This document shows, in pieces, positions 29,040 through 37,975 of a stretch of 64,000 nt of DNA. The stretch comes from Kiritimatiellia bacterium (GTDB lineage: Bacteria > Verrucomicrobiota > Kiritimatiellia > CAIVKH01). The translations under genes and the position numbers were made by a program. Below the pieces are notes generated by a model, which worked only from the letters and a program-made list of their open reading frames with translations, did no database searches and had not been told where the DNA came from. The stretch lies in contig JANWZO010000014.1 in the NCBI GenBank assembly GCA_025054615.1, positions 1-64,000 of the forward strand, given 5' to 3'. The first letter of the stretch is position 1. The number at the start of each line of letters is the position of its first letter.

Positions 29040-30746
29040 TCACGCGCGGAAGAGAGCGCCGAGCTTTCTGCCGAGGATCGCCGATGCGCCGAGGATCGTC
29101 ACGGCGAGGAAGATCATCGCCCAGACGCCGAGGGCAGATGCGATATATTGGCCGATGCCGATCAACTGGTAGAGCTCGTAAATGGTTTTCGTAATGGGAT
29201 AATAATCCGCCCGCTGAGCGAGCATCAGGCTGTCTGAGACCTCCAGCATGCTGAAAGCAAAGGCGAGGAGCGCGCCGGCGATGAGATTCGCCAGAATGAG
29301 CGGCACGGTGATGCGGCGGAGCACCGTGAAGAATCGCGCGCCGAGGTTGGCGGCCGCCTCTTCGAGCGCAATCGACGTCTGCTGCAAACCAGCGACGGCG
29401 GAGCGGACCATGTACGGGAGCCGTCGCACGCTGTAGGCCATGACGAGGAAGAAGGTGGGATTCTCGCGGACGTCCAGCAGGTTTTGCCAGAACGAATTCT
29501 GTTTGACCCATTCCTGGTTGCTGAGGTGAGCGCTGACGGCCAGGTAGCCAAACGCCATCACCAGGCCCGGCACCGCGAGGGGCAGCATGGCGAGGGCGTC
29601 GAGCCATCCGCGCCCGCGGATGTCGGAGCGCACGACGACGTAGGCGATGGCGACCCCCAGGATGGTATTGAATGCGACCGCAAGGGAAGCGTAGACGAGG
29701 CTGTTGCGGATGCTGCTGACCGTCATATCGTGGCCGAGGGCTTCTACATAGTTGGCCAGCGTCCAGTCGGTCGGCAAGACGGATTGATACCAACTGCCAG
29801 GGCGCGCGAAACTTGTGGCGATCACGCCGAGGTGCGGCGTCATCGCGACGAGGATCACGAGCGCGAAGGGCAGGATTGCGAGGGCGGCACGCATGCCGGT
29901 GAGTCGTCGTGTGGCGGCGTGGATGGCGGCTTTGCTCTGCATGGCATAGGCCTGCCCGCCAAAGAGCATCTTTCCAGCGGCGTAGAGTAGCACGCTGGCC
30001 ACAAGCATGACAAAGACCAGGGCATACGGAAACGGGTTGGCGCCGATTTCCTTGAGCGCGTCAAAGACCTGGACGGATGCACACTTGGTGTAGTTCAGAA
30101 TCAACGGCGTGCCGAGTTCGGTAAAGCTCCAGATGAACACGATGGTTCCGCCGGCGAAAAGGCCGGGCATCATCAACGGCAGGGTGATGCGCCGAAATTT
30201 GGTGAAACCACGACAGCCGAGATTTTCCGCGGCTTCCTCCATCGCCGGGTCGATGTTCGCGAGCGCGGCGGTGGTGTTGAGGTACATGATGGGGTAGAGC
30301 GATAGCGCCTGCAGAATGACGACGCCCCAGTATTGCATGCGACCGAGCCAATCCACGGGCCCGAGGCCGAGGAGGCTGTTCAGGCCACCGTAGGGACCCA
30401 GAATCTGCTGGAAGCCGATGGCGCCGACAAAGGGCGGCAGGATCATCGGAATGAGGATCATGCCGGTGAGCCAATTTTTCCCGATAAAATCAAATTTGGC
30501 CGTCAGCCAGGCGAGCGGTAGCGCGATCAGCGTGGCCAGCGCGGTGGTGCCCGAGGCGATCAGGAAGCTGTTGAGAAGCCCTTCCGAATAAATGGGATTC
30601 AGAAACACGCCTGCGAGATATTCGAAGGTCAGACGCCCATGGACCCAGAATCCGCCCTGAATGACCGTTCCCAGGGGGACCAAAAAGAGGACCGCAAAGA
30701 TTGCGGAAGCCGCGACGAAAATGATGCGTGAGATCGTGCGGTTCAT
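29040..30746 (-). CDS. Iron(III)-type ABC transporter permease, fused two-domain
   Basis: 568 residues with about 12 transmembrane helices in two tandem permease units. Each unit has an EAA loop that contacts the ATPase: EEAAENLGCRGFTKFRRI in the first and EEAAANLGARFFTVLRRI in the second. This fused form is typical of FbpB/SfuB/HitB ferric-iron permeases. It is the last gene of the three-gene minus-strand operon, five bases after the binding-protein gene. A thiamine or 2-aminoethylphosphonate substrate is possible because those systems are related. Confidence 0.85.
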   Translation of the reverse strand: MNRTISRIIFVAASAIFAVLFLVPLGTVIQGGFWVHGRLTFEYLAGVFLNPIYSEGLLNSFLIASGTTALATLIALPLAWLTAKFDFIGKNWLTGMILIPMILPPFVGAIGFQQILGPYGGLNSLLGLGPVDWLGRMQYWGVVILQALSLYPIMYLNTTAALANIDPAMEEAAENLGCRGFTKFRRITLPLMMPGLFAGGTIVFIWSFTELGTPLILNYTKCASVQVFDALKEIGANPFPYALVFVMLVASVLLYAAGKMLFGGQAYAMQSKAAIHAATRRLTGMRAALAILPFALVILVAMTPHLGVIATSFARPGSWYQSVLPTDWTLANYVEALGHDMTVSSIRNSLVYASLAVAFNTILGVAIAYVVVRSDIRGRGWLDALAMLPLAVPGLVMAFGYLAVSAHLSNQEWVKQNSFWQNLLDVRENPTFFLVMAYSVRRLPYMVRSAVAGLQQTSIALEEAAANLGARFFTVLRRITVPLILANLIAGALLAFAFSMLEVSDSLMLAQRADYYPITKTIYELYQLIGIGQYIASALGVWAMIFLAVTILGASAILGRKLGALFRA

Positions 30747-30751
30747 GGACG

Positions 30752-32593
30752 TCAGCGGGTGGCCTCCTGTTCGAGCACGGCGCGCACGGCGGCCCGATAG
30801 CTAGCGCGGTAGAAAACGGTCCATTCGCGCATATAGTCGAGGCGGGAATACTCTCGAACCAGCCGTGGAGCCGAGCGCCAGGTGAGCGGTTCAGGTCGGT
30901 CCGGCAGGCGGGCGATCATGGAGAGCGCGGCCGCCTGGCGGACGGGCTCCCCGTGTGAAATGACGGCTTTCCAGGCGCGCTGCAGCTCCTCGGAGGCATT
31001 TAGGCACATCGCGCGAACTAGGTCGCGGTGGACGCCAAAATGGGAGGCCGTCCAACGCGGTCGGTACGTAAACTGCTCCGCCAACGCGTACGGATTGATT
31101 TGGGGGTCCGCGAGGTTGTCAGCCGCATATTGCATATGCTGCTTATGGGCGGCTTGGATTTCGGGATCTTCCGACGGGAAGAAAGTACGGCGGACGGGGA
31201 TTCGGCGGAGCGCGTATTTGATCGGGCCTCCAGGGGTCCCTGGGCGATAGGTCCACAATTTCTGGCCGTCCTCGCTCAGGACAAACTCGATGAATCGAAT
31301 CGCAATCTGCCGGTTGGGCGCGCCGCGGAGGAGACTGATGGGGTCGGAACTGACGCCCGTTCCACCGGCGGGCGCGACGAAACCCATCCGCTCTCGGCCA
31401 TCGGGCGACCGAGTGGTCTGGGCCTGGAAGCGCCCGTAGAAATCGATCGCGATGCCGGCGGCCGCCGCGCCCATGCTGACGTCGATTGGAACCTTCCCCG
31501 CCGAATCCGTGAAATATCGGGCATTCGCGCCGATCTTCTGGATGAGCCGGATACCGTTCTCCCAGCCGCGTTCGATGGCGCGTTGATAATCCGCGGGCAC
31601 TCCAGGAGGTAGTTCGCCAGGCGGAAGCCGGGCGGCCGCAATCTCCCGTTCAAATCGGTCGATGTCCTCTTCCGAAAAGCCCGCCGCGCGTACGGCTTCG
31701 TGACATTGTTGGTGAATGATGAGTTCAAATGCCTTGGCGATGCTCCCGCTTTTTGTCGGGTCGGCAACGCCGATCTGGCGGAAGTACCTTGGATCAGTCA
31801 GATCCGACCAATTCGTCGGGGGGCGTTCGATCCCCAAGTCCCGGAGCCGATCAAGGTTGTAACAAATCCCGAAAGTGGCCACAGCGTTGCCAAACATGGT
31901 GGGGGTGCGCCACGTCTCACCGGCGATTCGAGCGGGAATGATTTCGCGCCCGCGCGAATCGGTGAAGAGATCCGGCGGGGGGCTTTCGGGCGGCCACGGG
32001 GCAACGGTCAAGCCCTCGCCGTGGGCCTTCAGGTGGTCATAATCTCCGCCGCCGAAAAACAAATCGATCTTCGCAGAAATTTGGGACGGGTCGTCCGTCG
32101 ATCGGAAGCGGGTATAAAGTTCGCGCAATTCCCTCCAGCGGGCGAGTTCGGCCTCCGTGCGACGACGCCAGGATTCTTCCGATTCATCCGCCCGCCGGGA
32201 AATTTCGGGCGGGGCATCTACGGGAAAACGTCGGTCAATCAGAGATTCACCTGCCCCGGGGAGCCACGATCGACCCTGAGAGGTCCACCAAGCGCGCGCA
32301 GCAGCGATGAAAGAGGATGTCAGATAGCGGCTAATTTCCGAAGTTCCTCCAATCACGCGCCAATCGACTTTGACGGGCCTTCCGTAGCGTGCCTGGTGCC
32401 AGCGGGAGAATCCTTCGCCGAATTCGTATCGAATCGCCTCATTATGCGGCGAGATGATGACAAGTTCGGGATCGCCCGGTTTCCACTCCTCCGTTTCTGC
32501 TGCCGGCCGGCGGGCCAGAAAGGGGAGCGCGACCGTTGCGGCGGCCGCTAACAGGATGGCCGCATGACGTCCGAAGGTTGATTCTTTCCGCAT
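30752..32593 (-). CDS. Extracellular solute-binding protein of the iron-type ABC system
   Basis: 613 residues, far longer than the ~340 of FbpA-type proteins. An N-terminal signal anchor (AAILLAAAATVALPFLA) is followed by LVIISPHNEAIRYEFGEGFSR, the start of the binding fold. Segments DLFFGGGDYDHLKAHG, FGNAVATFGICYNLDRLRDLG and PDGRERMGFVAPAGGTGVS fit family 1/iron-type binding proteins. Additional stretches (residues ~110-170 and the C-terminal ~140) have no counterpart I recognise. Classical FbpA iron ligands are not obvious, so the ligand may differ. It sits between the ATPase gene and the permease gene. Confidence 0.8.
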   Translation of the reverse strand: MRKESTFGRHAAILLAAAATVALPFLARRPAAETEEWKPGDPELVIISPHNEAIRYEFGEGFSRWHQARYGRPVKVDWRVIGGTSEISRYLTSSFIAAARAWWTSQGRSWLPGAGESLIDRRFPVDAPPEISRRADESEESWRRRTEAELARWRELRELYTRFRSTDDPSQISAKIDLFFGGGDYDHLKAHGEGLTVAPWPPESPPPDLFTDSRGREIIPARIAGETWRTPTMFGNAVATFGICYNLDRLRDLGIERPPTNWSDLTDPRYFRQIGVADPTKSGSIAKAFELIIHQQCHEAVRAAGFSEEDIDRFEREIAAARLPPGELPPGVPADYQRAIERGWENGIRLIQKIGANARYFTDSAGKVPIDVSMGAAAAGIAIDFYGRFQAQTTRSPDGRERMGFVAPAGGTGVSSDPISLLRGAPNRQIAIRFIEFVLSEDGQKLWTYRPGTPGGPIKYALRRIPVRRTFFPSEDPEIQAAHKQHMQYAADNLADPQINPYALAEQFTYRPRWTASHFGVHRDLVRAMCLNASEELQRAWKAVISHGEPVRQAAALSMIARLPDRPEPLTWRSAPRLVREYSRLDYMREWTVFYRASYRAAVRAVLEQEATR

Positions 32594-32611
32594 CGACGCG
32601 GTCCCCCTCGT

Positions 32612-33706
32612 TCATTCAGTCAGGACAATCACGTTTTCCGGCCGGACCCAAACATGGGTGGCGCGCCGCTCATTGTCGTGTGCGATGATTTTGGGGTTCA
32701 GCTCAAATACGTTGACAGAGATATCTCCATTCCTCTCGGGAGATCGAATTTGAAAGGCGTGCTGGGCCATTTCTCCGAGGTAGACGGTATCGTGCAATTC
32801 GCCATGGAACACATTGGTCGGATCCTCGGGCGTGGTCCCCGCGTGCAGCGTCTCCGGACGAATGGAGAGGGTGACCGATTGGCCGCGGGACACACCGGAT
32901 GAGGGCAAGGATGTGGAAACGATTCGACCGATCTCGGTTCGAACCACGGCGCGCCCGGGTTGGGATTCTTCGATCACGCCTTCGATGAAATTCGTTTCTC
33001 CGATGAAGTTGGCGACGAAGCGATTTGCGGGGCGGCGGTATACAACGTCGGGCCGATCGCACTGCTGAATGACCCCTCGGTCGAAGACGGCAATCCGGTC
33101 AGCTATGGAGAGCGCCTCTTTCTGGTCATGGGTGACGTAGATGGCGGTGAGTCCGGCCTGCTTGCAAATCCGGCGGATTTCACTCCGCATTTCGAGCCGC
33201 AGTTTGGCGTCGAGGTTTGACAGAGGCTCATCGAGCAGGAGGCATTTCGGACGGATCACAAGGGCGCGCGCGAGCGCGACGCGCTGCTGCTGGCCGCCGG
33301 AAAGCTGGTTAGGTTTATATTCGGCGCGGTCAGCCATCTTGACCATAGCGAGAGCGTCCGCGACCCGTCTTGCAATCTCGTCTTTGGGGAGTTTTCGCAG
33401 CTCGAGCCCGAATGCCACATTTTCGGCGACGGTCATGTGAGGCCACAGCGCGTAACTTTGGAAAACCATACCCGTATCGCGCTCTTCCGGAGGGAGGCGC
33501 GTAACGTCGCGGTCTCCAATGTGGATGGACCCGCTATCCGGAAAGTAAAACCCAGCAATCGAACGGAGCAGGGTTGTTTTGCCACACCCGCTGGGCCCCA
33601 GGAGGAAGAAAAGCTCGCCCGCTTCAATGGTGAGCGAGATCCGGTTGACGACGATGAGGTCGCCGAATCGTTTGGTTACCTGTTCGAGGCGAACGGCAGC
33701 GCCCAT
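32612..33706 (-). CDS. ABC transporter ATPase, FbpC/PotA type
   Basis: 364 residues. Walker [11 protein letters not shown]-loop in [12 protein letters not shown], signature [15 protein letters not shown], Walker [13 protein letters not shown], and switch histidine [10 protein letters not shown]. The C-terminal ~120 residues form a TOBE-type regulatory domain ([10 protein letters not shown]). First cistron of the ATPase, binding protein, permease operon (gaps of 18 and 5 bases). Cytosolic energiser of the importer. Three bases upstream ends a short hydrophobic open frame (33710-33910). Confidence 0.9.
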   Translation of the reverse strand: MGAAVRLEQVTKRFGDLIVVNRISLTIEAGELFFLLGPSGCGKTTLLRSIAGFYFPDSGSIHIGDRDVTRLPPEERDTGMVFQSYALWPHMTVAENVAFGLELRKLPKDEIARRVADALAMVKMADRAEYKPNQLSGGQQQRVALARALVIRPKCLLLDEPLSNLDAKLRLEMRSEIRRICKQAGLTAIYVTHDQKEALSIADRIAVFDRGVIQQCDRPDVVYRRPANRFVANFIGETNFIEGVIEESQPGRAVVRTEIGRIVSTSLPSSGVSRGQSVTLSIRPETLHAGTTPEDPTNVFHGELHDTVYLGEMAQHAFQIRSPERNGDISVNVFELNPKIIAHDNERRATHVWVRPENVIVLTE

Positions 33707-33709
33707 ATC

Positions 33710-33910
33710 TCAGCCTTGAGTAAGCCTTGCCAAGCCGGTTGGTCCGGTCAAGGCGTGCCGTCGGGCTAACCGAATTCTAATTCGTGATCCGCGGCACTCT
33801 TCCCTCTGCACGGCAAGCATGGCGATTCCAACGATCACACTAGCAGCCCCGACGATCGAATGAGTCAAATTCACCACCATCGAAAGTAGGATGAAGATAA
33901 AGGATGGCAA
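33710..33910 (-). CDS. Possible small membrane protein (uncertain)
   Basis: 66 residues. The first ~40 are strongly hydrophobic (MPSFIFILLSMVVNLTHSIV and VIVGIAMLAV), which would make one or two helices, followed by a basic tail. The stop is three bases before the ABC ATPase start, so translational coupling is conceivable. I see no good Shine-Dalgarno and no known family. It could equally be a chance frame in a 412-base gap. Confidence 0.3.
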   Translation of the reverse strand: MPSFIFILLSMVVNLTHSIVGAASVIVGIAMLAVQREECRGSRIRIRLARRHALTGPTGLARLTQG

Positions 33911-34118
33911 ACCGGGTCGAGGTCGGGCACAGCCAGTGTGATTCTATCGCTCACGCGAGAGCCAGGTGGATAGGGCGGTCGTTTGGGTTTCAGCACCGTC
34001 CACAAATCGGGCGAGTTCATAACACAATGCTAACAATCCGGGAGCGTTTGAGAAATGGAAATCTCATTCCGCGCGCCGGATCGGAAGGGCGGTTGGACCA
34101 ATCGCCGCAGGGCCTCGG
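33911..34118. other. Intergenic region, nothing recognised
   Basis: Together with the uncertain frame at 33710-33910 this fills the 412 bases between the ABC ATPase start and the deoxyribosyltransferase-like gene stop. I saw no promoter, terminator, RNA or repeat that stands out. Confidence 0.5.
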
Positions 34119-34535
34119 TCACGCGTAGCGTTGGGCGACGAAGTGCTCTTTGATGTACGCGCAGGCCGCTTCCAGGTTCGGCAGAATTTTCGTGCAGAAG
34201 CGGATCATCCACGGGCTGCAGTCCTTGAAGGAGAATGGAGAGAAGGCAACGACGAATTTTCCGAGATCGTGCGAGGCGTAGAAGACCTCCATCGCGGTTC
34301 CGATGGACGGCTTGTTGTAATTGACGAGGAGGATGTCGGCATCTCGGATGTCCTGCAGATCGAATTCGACGATCTCGTTTGCGCTGTCCACTTCGCGGTC
34401 TTTGAAATTGCGCCGCATCGGATCGAGCAGAATGAAATCGTGTGCGAGGAGCTCCTTGGCCTTCTGTCGCCAGGCGCGCGCGTGTCCCTCGTGTTCATCC
34501 ATGATTGGCCCGCAGAGATAAATTCGCTTTTTCAT
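34119..34535 (-). CDS. Nucleoside 2-deoxyribosyltransferase-like protein
   Basis: 138 residues from ATG 34535 (MKKRIYLCGPIMDEHEGHA), with GGAGG upstream; an ATG at 34592 adds an unlikely lead. YLCGPI followed by an Asp-rich loop (EFDLQDIRDADILLVNY) and PSIGTAMEVFYA fit the nucleoside deoxyribosyltransferase/DUF4406-type Rossmann fold. These enzymes cleave or transfer the sugar of deoxynucleosides, but many relatives have no proven activity. The glutamate of GTAMEVFYA matches the usual nucleophile position. Single gene, no nucleotide pathway neighbours. Confidence 0.6.
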   Translation of the reverse strand: MKKRIYLCGPIMDEHEGHARAWRQKAKELLAHDFILLDPMRRNFKDREVDSANEIVEFDLQDIRDADILLVNYNKPSIGTAMEVFYASHDLGKFVVAFSPFSFKDCSPWMIRFCTKILPNLEAACAYIKEHFVAQRYA

Positions 34536-34624
34536 ACGCTGGAACCTCCGGATGGGAGCAAAGGAGAGTAATGCGGCGGCGCCGGCCCGCAAGGAGTTTT
34601 GGGATCACCCCTCCAGAGAGGGGC

Positions 34625-34653
34625 TTGCATCTTTAGGTCCGTCGCAATAAGTT
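34625..34653 (+). promoter_or_regulatory. Candidate promoter of the riboflavin operon
   Basis: TTGCAT (34625-34630), 17-bp spacer, TAAGTT (34648-34653). The predicted start near 34660 coincides with the first base of the FMN riboswitch P1 stem. The -10 match is weak. Confidence 0.4.
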
Positions 34654-34660
34654 CATCTCA

Positions 34661-34818
34661 GCGAACTTCGGGGCGGGGTGAGCCGGTCCGCAGAGATTGG
34701 CAAGTCCCCACCGGCGGTGAAGCCCGCGACTCTCCGAAAGGAGACCGAGACAGTCAGAGCGCCAGAATAGCGCTTCATCTGTCGCCGACCGTAAAGTCGG
34801 GATGAAATGAAGTGTCGC
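34661..34818 (+). promoter_or_regulatory. FMN riboswitch (RFN element)
   Basis: Conserved RFN blocks are present in order: TTCGGGGCGGGGTGA, then CCACCGGCGGTGAAGCCCGCGA, and after an internal stem CGCCGACCGTAAAGTCGGGATGAAATGAAG, each broken here only by variable loops. The P1 helix forms from GCGAACTTC (34661-34669) and GAAGTGTCGC (34809-34818) with one mismatch. FMN riboswitches sense FMN and switch off riboflavin genes, matching the downstream ribBA. Confidence 0.92.
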
Positions 34819-34831
34819 TCTGAGAGGTGGA

Positions 34832-34865
34832 GTCTGCCCCGAAGTCGCCGCCCTTAGGGGCAGAC
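34832..34865 (+). promoter_or_regulatory. Expression platform: hairpin burying the ribBA Shine-Dalgarno
   Basis: GTCTGCCCC (34832-34840) is perfectly complementary to GGGGCAGAC (34857-34865), giving a 9-bp stem with a 16-base loop that ends one base before ATG 34866. The AGGGG Shine-Dalgarno (34856-34860) is inside the 3' arm. No U-tract follows, so control is probably of translation rather than by transcription termination. Seen directly; the switching mechanism is inferred. Confidence 0.75.
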
Positions 34866-36086
34866 ATGATGAAAGAAAAAAACGAGTTGGAACAATTTGA
34901 TCGCCTGGAAGATGCGGTCGCCGCGATCGCTCGGGGAGAAATGGTGATCGTCGTCGACGACGAGCGGCGGGAAAATGAGGGCGACCTGATTCTGGCGGCG
35001 CAAAAGGTGACCCCGCAGGCCATTAATTTCATGGCCCGGCACGGACGTGGGTTGATTTGCGTTGCCCTGGAAAAGGAACGGCTTCTGAAACTCGGTCTCG
35101 CCCGGTTGATACCTCGCGGGGAGACGGATCCCTATCGCACAGCGTTTGTCGAATCGGTGGACGCGCGGCATGGCGTCACAACGGGCATCAGCGCCCATGA
35201 CCGAGCGCGCACGATTTCGGTACTTATGGATCCGGCAACAACGCCTGATGATCTCGTCACCCCAGGCCATGTATTCCCATTAGAGGCGGTGCCGGGCGGT
35301 GTGCTCAAACGGCCTGGCCACACGGAGGCGGCAATTGACCTCTCCAAATTGGCCGGACTCCAGCCCGGGGGCGTGATTTGCGAGATTCTGCGCGAAGACG
35401 GGAAGATGGCGCGGCGACCCGATCTGTTCGCGTTCGCGCGGCGGCACGGCCTGCGCATTATCACCGTTCAGGCCATCGCGCAGCATCGCCGGCGGACCGA
35501 GCGGCTGATTGAGCTGGAGGAGGACATTTCGCTGCCCACCATTTACGGGCTTTTTCGACTTCGAATGTATCACAGTCCGATCGAGGAGAAGCACCATCTG
35601 GCCCTGATCGCGGGGGATCCGTCCAGCGTTCCGGCGCCGCTCGTTCGTGTGCACAGTGAGTGCTTAACGGGCGATGCCTTCGGATCGCTCCGTTGTGATT
35701 GCGGATCTCAACTTCAGGCGGCGATGCGACTCATCGCGGAAAACCAGCATGGTGTGTTGCTTTACATGCGGCAGGAGGGGAGGGGCATCGGGCTTGAACA
35801 AAAGATTCGCGCCTACGCCCTTCAGGAGGCGGGGCTCGACACGGTCGAAGCAAACGAACAACTCGGATTCGAGGCGGATGCGCGCGACTATGCCATTGCC
35901 GCTCAAATTTTGCGGGACCTCGGGGTTCGATCCTGCCGGCTGTTGACAAACAATCCGCGGAAGGTTTCCGGCCTCGAGGACTATGACATCGACGTGGTGG
36001 AACGTGTGCCGCTCGTCCGACCGGCCACGTCGCACAATGAGAAATACCTTCGAACTAAGCGCGAAAAATTGGGTCATCTCTTGTAG
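34866..36086 (+). CDS. ribBA: Bifunctional DHBP synthase / GTP cyclohydrolase II
   Basis: 406 residues from ATG 34866, which lies five bases after AGGGG; an in-frame GTG at 34827 falls inside the riboswitch region and is rejected. RibB half: [15 protein letters not shown], then GHTEA. RibA half: zinc ligands in [20 protein letters not shown] and [14 protein letters not shown]. Together they make the two precursors of riboflavin, ribulose-5-phosphate-derived DHBP and the GTP-derived pyrimidine, in the cytosol. First cistron of the riboswitch-controlled operon; ribH follows after 11 bases. Confidence 0.96.
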   Translation: MMKEKNELEQFDRLEDAVAAIARGEMVIVVDDERRENEGDLILAAQKVTPQAINFMARHGRGLICVALEKERLLKLGLARLIPRGETDPYRTAFVESVDARHGVTTGISAHDRARTISVLMDPATTPDDLVTPGHVFPLEAVPGGVLKRPGHTEAAIDLSKLAGLQPGGVICEILREDGKMARRPDLFAFARRHGLRIITVQAIAQHRRRTERLIELEEDISLPTIYGLFRLRMYHSPIEEKHHLALIAGDPSSVPAPLVRVHSECLTGDAFGSLRCDCGSQLQAAMRLIAENQHGVLLYMRQEGRGIGLEQKIRAYALQEAGLDTVEANEQLGFEADARDYAIAAQILRDLGVRSCRLLTNNPRKVSGLEDYDIDVVERVPLVRPATSHNEKYLRTKREKLGHLL

Positions 36087-36097
36087 GAGTTGCGACC

Positions 36098-36574
36098 ATG
36101 AAGACAATCATCGGCGAGGGATCTGCCAAGGGGCTGCGATTCGGCATCGCCGTTAGCCGATTCAATGACCACTTCACGAGGAATCTTCTTCAAGGCGCCC
36201 TGGAGGCTCTTCAGCGACATGGCGTTCGGGATGAAGACATCACGGTGGTCTGGGTGCCCGGTTCATTTGAGCTGCCCACCGTGTTGCGGCCGATGGCGGT
36301 CTGCGGGAAATATCATGCGCTGATCGCGCTGGGCGTGGTTATCCAGGGAGGTACGGACCACGCCGAGATCATCAACCGGCAGCTCGCCGCCTCCATCGCT
36401 GACATTATTGCTGAGACGGGCGTACCCGTAATCGACGGGGTCATCGGCGCGCAGAATGCGGATCAGGCGCTGGAGCGGAGCGGCGGCAAGCACGGGAATC
36501 GAGGCTGGACGGCTGCAGAATGCGCAATCGAAATGGCGAATGTGCTTCGCCGGTTGCGCGAAGAAGCGCTATGA
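36098..36574 (+). CDS. ribH: 6,7-dimethyl-8-ribityllumazine synthase
   Basis: 158 residues. RibH condenses DHBP with the ribitylamino-pyrimidine and assembles as a capsid-like shell. Conserved FGIAVSRFNDHFTRNLL, VPGSFELP, ALIALGVVIQGGTDHAEIINR and the C-terminal Gly-Ala-rich NADQALERSGGKHGNRG are present. The active-site His is in GGTDH. The stop overlaps the nusB ATG (36571-36574). Confidence 0.95.
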   Translation: MKTIIGEGSAKGLRFGIAVSRFNDHFTRNLLQGALEALQRHGVRDEDITVVWVPGSFELPTVLRPMAVCGKYHALIALGVVIQGGTDHAEIINRQLAASIADIIAETGVPVIDGVIGAQNADQALERSGGKHGNRGWTAAECAIEMANVLRRLREEAL

Positions 36575-37032
36575 AAAGCCGCCATGACGCCCGCCGTCTG
36601 GCGGTCCAGTTTCTCTTCCAACGCGATTTCAACGCGGGAAACCTGGATGAGGACCTGGAACTGTTTTGGTCCGATCAACCCGCGAGCGCCGCCGTGCGGC
36701 GATTTGCCGATTCGCTCATCCGCGGTGTCGAGGCGAACAAGCCGCAAATCGATCAGATTCTCGGGTCCTGCGCTGACCACTGGGATGTTCGCCGCATGGG
36801 CGCGGTGGATCGGAATGTGATGCGCGTGGCGCTTTATGAAATGATGCATCGGCCGGACATTCCCCATCCGGTGTCGATCGATGAGGCGGTTGAGCTGGCA
36901 AAAGAGTTGAGCTCGGAGGAATCCGGGCGGTTTGTCAACGGCATCCTGGATCGGGCGCGTCGCGATCTGCAAAGCGGTCGGATCGCCGTCGGCGCTGCAT
37001 CCGAAAATCCCGCCCCGATGCGCGAAGGATAG
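36571..37032 (+). CDS. nusB: Transcription antitermination factor NusB
   Basis: 153 residues from ATG 36571 (MKSRHDARRLAVQFLFQRDF), overlapping the ribH stop. NusB is an all-helical RNA-binding factor that with NusE/S10 binds boxA in rRNA leaders. The closing segments LARR-like basic N-terminus, VDRNVMRVALYEMMH and SIDEAVELAKELSSEESGRF are diagnostic. ribH-nusB is a common pairing in bacteria; here it is inside the riboflavin operon, so its level may depend on FMN (inference). Confidence 0.93.
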   Translation: MKSRHDARRLAVQFLFQRDFNAGNLDEDLELFWSDQPASAAVRRFADSLIRGVEANKPQIDQILGSCADHWDVRRMGAVDRNVMRVALYEMMHRPDIPHPVSIDEAVELAKELSSEESGRFVNGILDRARRDLQSGRIAVGAASENPAPMREG

Positions 37033-37033
37033 G

Positions 37034-37975
37034 ATGTTCTCTTGGTTTCAAGCCCTCAGCCGCACGCGGCGGCAGCTCGCGGATGCGGTCAGCCGTCTGT
37101 TTCAACGCGGCGCCAAGCCGGACGCGGAGACGCTGGAAGAACTCGAGGCGTCGCTCATTCTCGCCGATGTTCCCCCGAAAATGGCCGCTCGTTTCAGAGC
37201 CGATCTTGAAAAAGGCGGGTGGGAAGGAACTCAGGATCCTCGAGAGCGCCTTCGGTCCCTGTTGATCTCTACACTGGGTGAATGTCCGCCGTTCGACTGG
37301 CCACGCCGCGAGCCGGTTCTCTGCATCATGATCGTGGGCATCAACGGTTCCGGCAAAACCACGACTTGCGCCAAGCTTGCACACATGGCGAAACGCCAGG
37401 GGCTGCGGCCGCTGCTGGGAGCGGCGGACACTTTTCGAGCAGCCGGCTCAGATCAACTTCGGCTTTGGGCAGATCGCATCGGGTGCGAAGTGGTCGTGGG
37501 CCGCACTGGCAGCGACGCGGCAGCCACAGCATTTGATGCCCTGGCAGCGGCCGAAGCGCGCGGCTGCAACGTTGCGATCATCGATACGGCAGGTCGAATG
37601 CATACGAAGGCGCCGCTGATGGAAGAGCTTGGAAAGATTCGCCGTTCGCTGGCCAAACGCCTGCCGGAAGCGCCACATGAAATCTGGATGGTGCTCGACG
37701 CGACGTTGGGTCAGAACGCCCTGGCACAAGCGCGGTTGTTCCATGAGATTGTGCCGCTGACCGGAGCGATTTTGGCCAAGCTGGACGGCTCCGCGAAGGG
37801 CGGTTTTGTGTTTGGAATTGCGGCAGAACTCGGCGTCCCCATTCGATATGTCGGACTGGGCGAGGGGCCCGACGACCTTGCTGTCTTCGACCCCTCCGCC
37901 TTTGTAGATGCGCTGCTTGGCCTGGAGGCGTCAATTCGGGAACCGCATCATGCCGGTCGACCGGACATCCGTTGA
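37034..37975 (+). CDS. ftsY: Signal recognition particle receptor FtsY
   Basis: 313 residues from ATG 37034, one base after nusB; the open frame from 36932 is the nusB shadow. Only the NG domains are present (no long acidic A domain). N-domain helices at 1-90; G1 GINGSGKTTTCAKLA; DTFRAAGSDQL; G3 DTAGRMHTKAPLMEEL; DATLGQNAL; G4/G5 KLDGSAKGG. FtsY docks ribosome-SRP complexes at the membrane. It overlaps ribD by 26 bases. Confidence 0.93.
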   Translation: MFSWFQALSRTRRQLADAVSRLFQRGAKPDAETLEELEASLILADVPPKMAARFRADLEKGGWEGTQDPRERLRSLLISTLGECPPFDWPRREPVLCIMIVGINGSGKTTTCAKLAHMAKRQGLRPLLGAADTFRAAGSDQLRLWADRIGCEVVVGRTGSDAAATAFDALAAAEARGCNVAIIDTAGRMHTKAPLMEELGKIRRSLAKRLPEAPHEIWMVLDATLGQNALAQARLFHEIVPLTGAILAKLDGSAKGGFVFGIAAELGVPIRYVGLGEGPDDLAVFDPSAFVDALLGLEASIREPHHAGRPDIR

